A stretch of 49,140 nt of DNA. Origin: Nemertoderma westbladi (taxonomy: Eukaryota > Xenacoelomorpha > Nemertodermatida > Nemertodermatidae). A model generated the notes under the pieces. That model was given only the letters and a program-made list of their open reading frames with translations, had not been told where the DNA came from and searched no databases. Below are positions 9,891 through 19,332 of the stretch, in pieces (the first letter of the stretch is position 1; the number at the start of each line of letters is the position of its first letter). The translations under genes were made by a program, and so were the position numbers. The DNA lies in the NCBI GenBank assembly GCA_032718475.1, contig JAUCBJ010001441.1, forward strand, positions 1 to 49,140, given 5' to 3'.

Positions 9891-10632
9891 ATGCTATCTT
9901 CCCGGTGAGAAGATAATATCAACCTCAAGTGCGCTTCAATTCCGCTGGAACCCAATCTACTATCGGGTGTGGGGTGGAGTTCTTTTCTCGGGGTTGGCTT
10001 TCCAGGCCGCCCCCCCTGGGTATGATATTGATACCCTATGTTGCACCAAGATATCTGACGTCTCTGTTCGAGACAATTGTGGACTCTCTTCACACAATTT
10101 TCAAAAAAACCTCACTCTAATTTCCCTCTAATCTCACTCTCGGACCCCTCTATCCCTTACTCTCTCTCTCATGGACCTCGTTGTCCCTTACTCTCTCTCT
10201 TACTGCTCGCTCCCTAAACTTGTATTACACTCCTCTCACTTCCTCACGTGCCAACACCTCCTCTCCATACTTCCCTTGTACTCCTCTCATACTCCTCTCG
10301 GAACTTACCCCAGTCCATCGGCTTGTGGCAGACAAGCATCATGAGCTGGCCCATTGCCACTGCTCCACAATGTCCCGTGCCCGCTCCGTGCTCCTCCCGG
10401 AACTTGCCCCAGTCCATCTGCTTGTGGCAGACAATGCCCATGAGTTGGCCCATCCCCACTGCTCCACAATGTCCTGTGTTCTCTACCACTCCCAAAGTGC
10501 CAATTTTTCTTGGTTTTATTTATTTTTCTTATGTTACCCCTGTCTGTGCTATCATCCTATCTACCTTGCTACTTCCTTCTTACTATGTACCGTACCACTA
10601 CTATGCTATGCCTAAATACCCTTTACTTTCTT

Positions 10633-11160
10633 ACTACGTGGCGCTCTCGGTGCCCACAACTTATATGGTACTATGTACCCTAATACTGCTACTATGGTAT
10701 ACCAAAATACCACACCCTTCACTCTCACTACGTGGCGCTTTCGGTGCCCACAACCCCTCTGCTACTAGCTCTATGGTATACCTACATACCATACCCTCTA
10801 CTCTCTTACTATGTGGCACTTTCGGTGCCCACAACCCCTCTGCTACTACTTCTATGGTATACCTACATAACATACCCTCTACTCTCTTACTATGTGGCGC
10901 TTTCGGTGCCCACAACCCCTCTGCTACTACTTCTATGGTATACCTACATACCATAACCTCTACTCTCTTACTACGTGGCGCTTTCGGTGCCCACAACCCC
11001 TCTGCTACTACTTCTATGGTATACCTACATACCATACCCTCTACTCTCTTACTACTTGGCGCTTTTGGTGTCCACAACCCCTCTGCCACTACTTCTATGG
11101 TATACCTACACACCATACCCTCTACACTCTTACTACGTGGCGCTTTTGGTGCCCACAACC
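10633..11160. repeat. 81-bp tandem repeat in the BEL/Pao 3' internal region
   Basis: The anchor TTACTAYGTGG recurs at 10806, 10887, 10968, 11049 (variant) and 11130, exactly 81 bp apart, with older units upstream from about 10633. The period of 27 codons keeps all frames open, which explains the long open frames on both strands here. They are not genes. Confidence 0.9.
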
Positions 11161-11164
11161 TCGA

Positions 11165-11570
11165 ACTCTCTCGGTACTATGTACCCCACTACTACTCTCG
11201 TGGTATGTCTATATACCACACTCCCTATTATCTAACTTCTAACGAGCCTCTTACTCTTACTAACTTCTACTAACTTCTAACTCTTACTTCTACCAGTGGT
11301 ACTATGTACCCTGCCACTACTCTCGTGGTATGTTTATATACCACACTCCCTAACTTCTAACTTCTACCAGCGGTACTATGTACCCTGCCACTACTCTCGT
11401 GGTATGTTTATATACCACACTCCCTATACTTCTAACTCCTACCAGCGGTACTATGTACCCTGCCACTACTTTCGTGGTATGTCAATATACCACACTCCCC
11501 GACTTCTCCCTACGGTACTATGTACCCTACTACTCTCGTGGTATGTCAATGTACCACACTCCCTAACTTC
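11165..11570. repeat. About 75-bp tandem repeat with GGTACTATGTACC palindromes
   Basis: Four to five units each carry GGTACTATGTACC and a second inverted pair (TCGTGGTATG / ATACCACAC). The plus-oriented element has the counterpart GGTACGTAGTACC at 41.7-42.4 kb, so the palindromic core is a family feature although unit length differs. A T-run follows at about 11638-11662. Confidence 0.8.
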
Positions 11571-11888
11571 TGCCTACTTACTTAGTGCTACGTACTATCT
11601 ACTACTATTACTTTCTAACTTTCTATTATCTCACTACTTTTTTTTTTTTTTTTTTTTTTTTTACGGTTTTTTATTTTTTTAATAATGAAAATAATCCATT
11701 AACATTGTAACTACATAGCCTAATGCAAGAGTAGTATTCGTCACCACCCGTCACCAAGTAACAACTACTTATTTTATTATTTTCTTATTATTTATTTTAT
11801 ATTTTGTGTGGGAAGGGCATCTCGCCCTCATTCCCACACCCCTCAGTCCAACATAATGGACGACTAAACTTCAAGGCCGATTCTTCCA

Positions 11889-12602
11889 TCAGGCACACTC
11901 CCACTGCCCCCCTGTAGATCCTCTTATCCTTCGCCACACTCTCCTTGTCAATTCCAACTCTCTAGGAATTGATTCTCCCTCCTCCACCACCCTAAAATCG
12001 GGTCTTTCGGTCGCCTTCTTGATTTCCTCATGGTCCCCTGGCAGCAAAAGGCCACCCTTCATCTTGTCGTCACCTGGCGGTAGAATGAAAAGAAATCGAA
12101 AGAATAGATAAAACAGAATGGATAATAGTAATCCTATCCCTTTCCACCCTGTCTTCTTATTTGACCTCCCCCTTTTCGGTATGCCTCTCAACCGGACCGG
12201 TGTCTCCTCCGGAAACTTCTCTGGACATCTCGCCGTCCACTCTTCTCCTTCCTCATACCGATACTTGCCGGGGACATCCTTGTTCCATCCCATCGTCTCT
12301 AAGTCTTCCGCGTCAAATCCATTCTCCTCCGCCCACTCTCTTGCTGTTGCTTCCCCTCCTAATTCATCTACCGACGGTATTTCTCTGGAACTATCCTCTA
12401 TCCTTTCACCACGCTCCACTATGCGTGGTTCCAGATCCATATCCAACTCCTGGTATCCTTCCCCAGGCCGCTTCTCACATGGGACCTCCCCATTGCCCGT
12501 CTCTGGTTTCTCCTTTACGTCCTCAACGGTGCCTGATAGCATGCACCCTGATGTCTCCGATACCCTGAATGGAATCTTGGTTTTGATTGGGCCGCTACGC
12601 AA
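11889..12602 (-). pseudogene. C-terminal BEL/Pao frame with a hydrophobic segment
   Basis: A 237-codon minus-strand frame after the protease. It is acidic (EEWTARCPEKFPEETPV), then has one hydrophobic stretch (GLLLSILFYLFFRFLFIL), and ends RRVWRRIRGSTGGQ. That end matches KRMWRRVRGRIGGQ at the end of the plus-strand element's ORF. The hydrophobic stretch could be a membrane anchor or chance. It is not recognisable as RT or integrase. It may be the remnant of the pol C-terminus left after a large internal deletion; that is inference. Confidence 0.5.
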
Positions 12603-12639
12603 CCATCCGAATGGCGTGAGAATCGCCGTCGATTTGCCG

Positions 12640-13128
12640 CTACTTATTCTCTCCGAATATGGTCCATACTCTCTCGTGGGCCGTCGGACAATCCATTCCG
12701 ACTATGACGGATACCCTCGAGATGTCCACTTCCGGTATTGAGAAATCGATTTCGTCCAGGAATCGGTATTGCTCGACCTCGGTCATAGTTGGTCGCCTGG
12801 CATTTATGTTGATCGATTCTATTATCTGAATGGGGTCGATGGTCGCCCCATAATCACATCCTGGTGCTATTGCTGATATCTCGCACCATCCCGTTCTCAT
12901 CTCCAGGACCTCATCCTTGCTCGAGATAGTAGTTACTGCCATCCTACTCGGCCTCGTCTGTAACCCTATCTCTTCAGACACCCAATTCTCCACCAGCGTG
13001 AAGGCTGCTCCGCTGTCGACCAGCATCAATGTCGTGACTGATTGGCCGCCCTTTCCTGTTATCCTCACTGGTACTACCCCGAGTAGTACTTTCCTCTTTC
13101 TCCTTGCTCCCGTCGTGCTCATAGCCAT
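12640..13128 (-). CDS. BEL/Pao aspartic protease domain
   Basis: 162 codons with the catalytic-site pattern LMLVDSGAAFTLVE near residue 35, followed by beta-rich sequence and VSVIVGMDCPTAHE near the end. The DSG triad and the downstream hydrophobic VIVGMD correspond to the retropepsin-like protease that follows gag in BEL/Pao elements. It would process the gag polyprotein in virus-like particles. The domain looks intact, but the frames before and after it are broken, so it is probably not made as part of a working polyprotein. The Met at 13128 is only the first in frame. Confidence 0.75.
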   Translation of the reverse strand: MAMSTTGARRKRKVLLGVVPVRITGKGGQSVTTLMLVDSGAAFTLVENWVSEEIGLQTRPSRMAVTTISSKDEVLEMRTGWCEISAIAPGCDYGATIDPIQIIESININARRPTMTEVEQYRFLDEIDFSIPEVDISRVSVIVGMDCPTAHERVWTIFGENK

Positions 13129-13170
13129 AGTTTGGCCTCCAGTCTCATCGTCTCCTATCGGTGTTTCTCT

Positions 13171-14067
13171 TTACTCTCCGAATCTGTGTCCTTCTACCAC
13201 ACATCGATGACATAGTCCGTTTGTATCCGCGTAGGCTACACGATCTTGTTTAGGCAACTCTTGCCAATGCTTACAACTCATGGTCTTATGGGTTCCATCC
13301 CTATGCAATTGACATTCATATACTGGATTGTAGCATTCCCTGTATAGCCCTTCATGTGTTGCGCATAGATTCATATCTACCAGTTTAGTGTTTTGGTTAT
13401 TTGGACTCGGCCTACTGGGTGTGTTGGGATTATATTTGTTCGTGTTGTTATTTTGTTTCTGTCCCTGCCACGGTGTGGCCCTACTTCCAGCTAACTGTGG
13501 ACTTATAGTCCCCTGTGTCGCTGCATGTGGTAGCGACTGTTTCACTCTCGGGAATGAATCTGCCGGAATATGTTTGGGTTTTGGCCTGTTGTATTCGGCT
13601 TTCGGCGCCTTCCCCAAACTATCCTCACTGTAGACTGGGTCTGTAATCAACTCCGCTTCGTGATTGAGGAAGTTCGATATTTCCTTTAGGCCCGGTTCCG
13701 CACCTTTCTTCTCCCGGGTGGAGAAGGTGATCTTCCTCCATTTGTTCCTTAGCCATATTGGCAGTGCCTGTGCTATCGTGGTGATGTTATTCGATGCGTT
13801 GAGTTCGTGTGGCGCATCCAAGGTCTTTAGCACGATCAGCGCCTTCTCGACCTTATTCGCGAAACTCTTTATACTAACAGGGTTATCCTGTAGGCCACCC
13901 GATGTTATTCCCCTCAAGGTTTGCCGGATGATCTTGGCAGGGTGTCCGTATTCCCTGTCTAGGGCCCGCCATGCAGTCGTGAAGCCGCCCTCGATACCTT
14001 GATACTGCACTGCCTCACGATATTGTAGGCTGGGCCCCCTGTGTAAACTTGTAAATATTTTAGGCAC
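13171..14067 (-). pseudogene. BEL/Pao gag core and zinc knuckle region
   Basis: 298-codon minus-strand frame. The first third (WRALDREYGHPAKIIRQTL, then SIKSFANKVEKALIVLKTL and IAQALPIWLRNKWRKIT) has the helical pattern of the BEL/Pao gag core (the DUF1759 type). After a Pro/Asn-rich linker come CQLHRDGTHKTMSCKHW and LCHRCVVEGHRFGE, a Cys/His cluster like the BEL/Pao zinc knuckle. The last Cys is replaced by a stop directly after GE; the plus-strand element keeps GEC there. The gag core should form particles and bind the element RNA. The reading frame is interrupted on both sides. Confidence 0.7.
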
Positions 14068-14114
14068 TCCGCCTGCATCAGATTTTTAGTTAATATTTCA
14101 TTACTGTACATGTG

Positions 14115-14992
14115 TCAGAATTGTAGGTATTCTTCCGGTCTGCTTCCATTGAATTTAAATGGCTCCACTGGTGGCAGCTCCATCCTGGTCTTAAGCGCAT
14201 CGATAAGTGTTGCCATTCCCATCGCCTGTGCTTCTAATGGGTTAGATAGGTGCTGTACAGACTCTCCTGTTGGGTGCGGTTCGCCCATCGGGCCTGTCGA
14301 TTTTTTCTGTGTTGGATATATCATTGGGGGTAACGGCCCCCTCCATATCTCCGTATCGCATGATCTATTCTGATCCAAGGGGTTCGGGGTTTTTATTCTC
14401 GGTTGAGTGTATTGCTGATATCGTAATGGGGGAATGTCACCCCCCCCCCCCCCCCCCCCCGGTGTTATGTTTGGTATTGGGGTTGATGTTAATATATTGG
14501 GGCCCACACACCTATCGGCAATAACTCTCCCTCCCCTGGGTATATGTTATATCCCTGCATATTATAGTCATACTGGTGTGTAGGTACCGGTATAGGCCTA
14601 TCCACTTCTTGCCTACCTACCAGTATGTACGCCGCGACTTCTGGATCTAATCCCGTTGTTCGCGCTACCCTATCGCCTACACCATCTCTTCCAGCATGGC
14701 CTATAGTATGTGCAGTAAGGCCTACAGTATATCCTGCACTCTGCCTGTGTTCTTCCGGACCGAAGTTTAATCTTCTCGAATGTTCCAAGAAGTCCTCCCC
14801 GCGACTACCGTACTCTCGATCGGCAGCTATATCCCATCGGGAAGTTTCTATTCGATCCCCTCTACTGTCCTCATCCTCGTACCGGTACATCCTGTACCCT
14901 TCTCCCGGCGTATGGTATATCTCGCCAGGCTGCATCTCTCCAGGGCGACGGCAATCTCCCGGAGTCCGACCCCACTGACTCTCCAACTCCAT
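14115..14992 (-). pseudogene. BEL/Pao gag middle region, two frames
   Basis: Two overlapping minus-strand frames (14992-14489 and 14507-14115) read the same segment as the plus-strand element (SQWGRTPGDCRRPGE, TVGLTAHTI, YNIYPGEG, then GPNILTSTPIPN and VEPFKFNGSRPEEYLQF). The frame change falls at 14489-14507. A run of 21 C (14440-14460) encodes a Gly stretch. Pro, Tyr and Gly are abundant, as in a disordered linker. The last part leads into the gag core at 14067. Confidence 0.65.
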
Positions 14993-15129
14993 TTCTGCTA
15001 CTGACGGTTCGCTGTCCGTCCTTGCTCTCCAGTGTCTCGTAGCAATGCTTCTTCTATTCTCTTCACTTCTTCTCTCTTCAGTGTAGCAATCCCTTTTGTG
15101 AGATCTCTCTTCAACCTCCTGGATAAACT

Positions 15130-15990
15130 CTACTGTTCTTCTTCCATCTTCCGACTGGGCTCGACGTCTTGTCTCTCTTGCCTCTCTCTCTCTCTAGTCG
15201 GTTGGACGCTCCTGGGGATACTCGCAATCCCCCTACTATTCTCCGTCGTCAGATGCCGCGGTTCACCTAACTCGCCCCGCGCATTATCTGCCGATGCTTG
15301 TGGGACATTCTCTGCCCCCACCCTCTCGCCACTAATCTCTCGTGGTGGGGTGCCCGTAGCCCCCCCATTCGCCACCTCTTACTTCACTACTTCCTACTTC
15401 GTTTCTATGCCCCTCTCTAGTCGAGCATTGTCTCTACTCCGGCTGGGTCTACTCACCCCCACCTCTCCCTGTGCAACTGCGTGGCCTTGCAGGCTCCCGT
15501 CGGGTTGACTCACCCCCGCTACTCCCTGACTAACTACATGGCCTTGCAGGCTCCCGTTGGGGTGACTCACCCCGGCTACTCCCTGCCTAACTACGTGGCC
15601 TTGCAGGCTCCCATCGGGTTGACTCACCCCCCCCCCCCCCCCCCCCCCCCCGCTACTCCCTGCGTAATTACATGGCCTTGTAGGCTCTCGCTGGTCGGAT
15701 CACCTGTATCCCCTACGTTCATATTAATAGCACTGTTATCAATAATATATATATCAATATATCAATAACCGTTATCTAAGTTATCTAAATTATTTAAATT
15801 AATTTGTTCGGAATTGAGGTTATTATTTGGATTGATTTGTACATTTAAATGAGTATTATTATTTGGATTATTTTCTGCGTTTAAATTAGTATTATTATTT
15901 GGATTATTTTGTACGTTTGAATTTATATTATTATTTGGATTATTTTGTACGTTTGAATTAATATTATTATTTGGATTATTTTGCACATTT
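15130..15990 (-). repeat. Coding tandem repeats in gag: 19-aa units and Asn-rich units
   Basis: In element sense an Asn-rich stretch (NNPNNNINSNVQ repeated, about 15990-15780, AT-rich) precedes units of 57 bp around GSLQGHVV...GVAGVSQPD (GGCCTTGCAGG at 15483, 15540, 15597 and 15674). The plus-strand element has the same order with 60-bp units. A 25-C run (15627-15651) splits the array. The frame then continues as GATGTPPREISGERVGAENV. Confidence 0.7.
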
Positions 15991-16098
15991 AGGTCAAAAT
16001 TATTATTACCGGGTAAAATATTATTTCCTGCAACGAAGGTTTGATTAGGGTTGTCTACTACGGTACTATTAATATTAATTCCTTCTAAAGTATTATTA

Positions 16099-17052
16099 TT
16101 ACTTTTTGTTTACTTTTTGATTGTTTCTCGCCACCCTCTCTGCCCTCTCCTTACATTCCCTCGCTAACTCTCTCTCTTTCTCTAATAACGCGGTTCCCTT
16201 GTCCAGTTGCCTCTCCAAATCCTGCTGATCCAGCGCCACAAGGTCTAGTTGACACGCCAGATCTTTCTCTAACACCCTTCTTGCTTTTGCGGAGGATGTA
16301 GCGGACTTTTCACTCGCAACGGACTCCCATCGCCTCTCCGTCCTACTAACTTTCCCCTGCTTTCTGGGGTTCTCGCTAACTGACGACACCGAATCCTCGG
16401 GGTTAACCTCGGGTTCGCCGTCGTGCGGGTCCGCCCAACCCACTAACTTAATTCCCCTAGCATCCACTAAGTAAGGCCTTACGTACACTACTTCAGGCTC
16501 CATTATCCCGGATCGCCACAATTCAAACAGTTCGGTGGCGACCCCCCTCGCTCTCTCACTCGCCAGTTCTCCCTGTCCAAAAAGGACTAAATATCGAAAA
16601 TGTTTATTCGACTCACCTAGCCTCTGATGTAGTTTAGGCTGGTCTACCTTTCTCCCTTCTTTGGCCTCCTTGAGTAACTTCTTGGTGGCGTTGTAGGCCC
16701 GTCGTAGCCGATCACTCGTCCCGACGTCCTCTTCTCCGACTCCTCCTCCTTTCCTCGTCCGGCGTCATACCGGCGGCCCAACCGTCGCCGTTCCGGTGGG
16801 CCGTCCATCGCCCTCGGCCTGTGGCTGGCCGGCGACTTCGGTACTCCGACCGCCATCGTGCGTCGACTCCTCTCCCTCTCGTGGTTGACGGCCGCCCTCC
16901 GCTTAGGCAGCCGGATCGTCTCTCGTTGGTGAATCTGGTGTGGCAGGCCGATACCGTCTCATCGCGGCCTCACAGATCATTTGGTTGGTATCGTACGGGG
17001 TCCGCGGCGGCATCCTCTCTCCCTCTGGCTCTCGGGGTTCTCTATCGCTCAT
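16099..17052 (-). pseudogene. BEL/Pao gag N-terminal region with nonsense mutations
   Basis: Starts at ATG 17052, 57 bases inside the 5' LTR edge. The Arg/Pro/Asp-rich leader is followed by PKLHQRLGESNKHFRYLV, MEPEVVYVRPYLVDARGIKL and a charged, probably coiled-coil stretch (DQQDLERQLDKGTALLEKER). Two stops interrupt it: TAA at 16905-16903 where the 3.5-kb copy has CAA, and TGA at 16767-16765 where the 38-kb copy has CGA. Both are C-to-T on the element strand. It ends at a stop at 16099, upstream of the Asn-rich region. The coding potential is clear, but this copy is dead. Confidence 0.75.
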
Positions 17053-17108
17053 CTTCCTTTCGCTCTGTTGTTGCAGTCACAGTTTATTGGCAGGTGGCAG
17101 TTAATGAC

Positions 17109-17772
17109 TGTGACGGGATCAGAGATCCCGACCGGGTTGTTAAAGTACACGTCACCATTCTGCTGGGGATCGTGCTACTGGCTTTGGCCGAGGCCGTCTG
17201 GGAAAACAGTGAAAGTTCCTGTTGTCTTTCGATATTATTAATTCAATATGGGCGGTAATAGCACGTATTGAATATAAAGCAGAAAATACAGATAAATTGT
17301 TACTGGTATAGCGGTGGCGGTCATTAACTATGACCGGTCTGCACTAACAAAACTGAATAACACAACTGACCGGTAAACCAGTAATGTGAGATAATATATG
17401 ATTAATACATTGAATATTGGTTCACCTCCTACTCTACTTTAGCCCTCTACCCAATGGATGCTTTCCTGTTCCCTATCACGTGCTTCCCTCCCCACTATTG
17501 GCTAATATACTACTTGTCACTTTGGCACTCCCTGGGAGTGTCCCCCCCCCCCTCCCCCCGCTGCTAGCCTCTACTAGCTGTCTTACCTTCGAGGTGGTTT
17601 GACCTCTCACCTTTCTCTGTGGCTTTGGGGCTTGTGCCCCCCCCCCCCCCCCCCCCCAATGTTGGTTATGATACGAGATTAATATTGGTAATCTCGTATC
17701 CCCAACATATTGCAAAAATGCCACTAGTCCCATTTCCTGGTGGGTAATGAAGTGGAATTGAATCCGCATACA
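17109..17772 (-). repeat. 5' LTR of the BEL/Pao element
   Basis: 664 bp with the same edges as 9214-9881. It has a 21-C tract (17637-17657) where the other LTR has 15 C. In element sense this LTR should hold the promoter. The exact transcription start and primer-binding site are not evident. Confidence 0.88.
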
Positions 17773-17777
17773 TTTGT

Positions 17778-18403
17778 AATCCTTGCATGACCAGCTTTCC
17801 ATCAGTACCAACAAACCACTATAAGGTTGAAGAATAACTGGAGTGTAACTGGTCAAATATCACCGGAGACACCTTTTTTAAACGCTTGTAGCTAAAGAAT
17901 GAAAGTGAAAATAAAAATTCTGGCTCACCCAGCAAGGAGGAGGGAGACTGACTCTGTTTCAAATTTCATGAAATCTCATTAAGATTTGTAGAAAAATTTG
18001 GGGGGGGGGGCAGTTACCTAAACGTCTTGATCTTTGCGAAAGTTCTAGAACTTTAAAATAACATTGAATTGATGTACATCAGAAAAATATGATTTTTTCA
18101 ATAAAAACATTACTCAGTTATATTTCATTCGTTTTATTTACACGTCAATGCCTGCAATTATTAAATTTATTACATGGTTATGTTACTGTACATGTACTGT
18201 GTAATGTACATGGTTATATTACTTGGTTTTGTATTTTTCAATATAATTGTTTTTTGGTTACCTGCTTTTCTAACCAAAACAATGAACATATACAAGGAAA
18301 AGGACATGGTTGCAGAGGCTGGCAAATCCTCTGTAGAGAGAGCAAAACAAATGATATCCTTAGAAATTGTGGGAAAAAAGCAGATCTCAGTGGCAGACTT
18401 ATT
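17778..18403. other. Intron sequence; no gene recognised
   Basis: AT-rich crystallin intron 2 between the BEL/Pao element and a LINE fragment. A short G-run lies at about 18000-18010, and a CTA microsatellite begins near 18404. Open frames here carry no recognisable domain. Confidence 0.5.
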
Positions 18404-18411
18404 ATTACTAC

Positions 18412-18923
18412 TATACTACTACTACTACTAGGTCGAGCGAACTCGGACAGTGGAAATGAGATCCTTCCAGGCTTCCCGATTCTCCATAGTTGTCGCAATT
18501 TCGTTTCTCCCAAGTTCAGTATCCCTTTCAAGTTGATCTATATGTTATGGCCAGTCGTCCACAACTACGCTTTCCATGACTTGGTTGCCAGAGAAGTAGA
18601 TCTGGTATGACCTCGTCTTTACTTCGCCAGCAGTGCCCACTGAATCTTATCTGCGTTCACGGAGGGTGGTTGATACAGGTGGTATTGTACCATAAAGCTC
18701 GGCGTTTGTCATGTGTTGTCTCCAGCTGATGTTTAGGGCTGCCCTTAGTAGTCTTGTGTAGCAACCATCAATTCGTTGTTCAAGTGATTTAGTCAGTGTC
18801 CAGGTCTCACCCCCGTATAAAAATACACTTTCCACTGTGGCTCGAAAGAACTTAGTCTTCAGGTGCCTGGAGAGATCTGATTTCCAGATGGTATCCATTT
18901 TTGATAGAGCTACCCAAGCCTTT
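18412..18923 (-). mobile_element. 5'-truncated RTE-like LINE copy, minus strand
   Basis: Reverse complement of the 3' part of the LINE at 8075-8643. It begins with the (CTA)n complement of the TAG tail and runs up to the segment encoding SKMDTIWKSDLSRHLKTKFF, then ends within AAGCCTTTTT at about 18923. The frame has one or more breaks near 18660. No clear target duplication was found. Confidence 0.8.
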
Positions 18924-19077
18924 TTACTTTTAATTACTACTAAATTATAACAAATTGAGATGGTAAATGAGCTGGTAACAGAGATGGACTTTTCATAACA
19001 AAAAACAATAAACGATGTCGTTATTGAAAGAAGAAGTTTAAAGTGCCCGGCCTTTCTAAAACAGTCATTACCAATTT

Positions 19078-19300
19078 ATGTCAACAAGCGAATTTTACGA
19101 ACATCGTGAATTATCTCATCTAGGCGGTTAGGGTCGAATTTCTTTTGTAAACCCATTTCTTGTAACTATCGTCGCACAGTTCTCTGAGAAACCAGAACAT
19201 CATGATGTTGTTGGAATAAGTAGACTATTTGTTTATAAGTGTAACCAAGAGAGACATAAAGTTTTACCTCGCCAGACACAAACTGATTACTGGTAGTCAT
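19078..19300 (-). pseudogene. IS3EU-like transposase helix-turn-helix fragment
   Basis: From ATG 19300 the minus strand reads SLGYTYKQIVYLFQQHHDVL, then VSQRTVRR, a stop (TAG at 19168-19166), and LQEMGLQKKFDPNRLDEI. This is the N-terminal helix-turn-helix layout (YTYKEI, IS-x-RT-x-R-x-L, GL) of animal integrase-core transposons. It is not alignable by eye to the gene at 629-2433, so it is likely a different subfamily. Truncated and interrupted, it is an old fragment in crystallin intron 2. Confidence 0.5.
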
Positions 19301-19332
19301 TTCGAATCATCTCAAGGTGCTACTGAACTTAC

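Larger units (their letters stand above)
9214..17772 (-). mobile_element. BEL/Pao-type LTR retroelement, gag-protease only
   Basis: A complete 8559-bp insertion on the minus strand. The edges are TGTGACGGG (9214) and CCGCATACA (17772), with a perfect 5-bp target duplication TTTGT at 9209-9213 and 17773-17777. In element sense the order is: 5' LTR (17772-17109), gag leader (from 17052), Asn-rich and 19-aa repeat region, gag core, zinc knuckle, aspartic protease (13128-12640), a C-terminal piece with a hydrophobic segment, tandem repeats (11.6-10.6 kb), polypurine tract and 3' LTR (9881-9214). The gag core, CHRC knuckle and DSGA protease indicate BEL/Pao, and 5-bp duplications fit. No reverse transcriptase, RNase H or integrase motif was found between protease and 3' LTR, so it is non-autonomous. 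Several frames are broken. It sits in crystallin intron 2, opposite to the gene. Confidence 0.85.

Noticed and set aside
10181-11682. Long overlapping open frames on both strands (up to 341 codons)
   Set aside because: They are produced by the 81-bp and about 75-bp tandem repeats; sequence is low-complexity, repeats exactly, and has no domain.
12118-12741. Plus-strand frame of 207 codons opposite the BEL/Pao C-terminal frame
   Set aside because: It is a Ser/Pro-rich shadow of the minus-strand coding sequence; the minus strand carries the recognisable protease and family-conserved text.
13388-15768. Several plus-strand frames across the gag region
   Set aside because: Antisense shadows of gag; they lack family motifs and start or end at C-runs.
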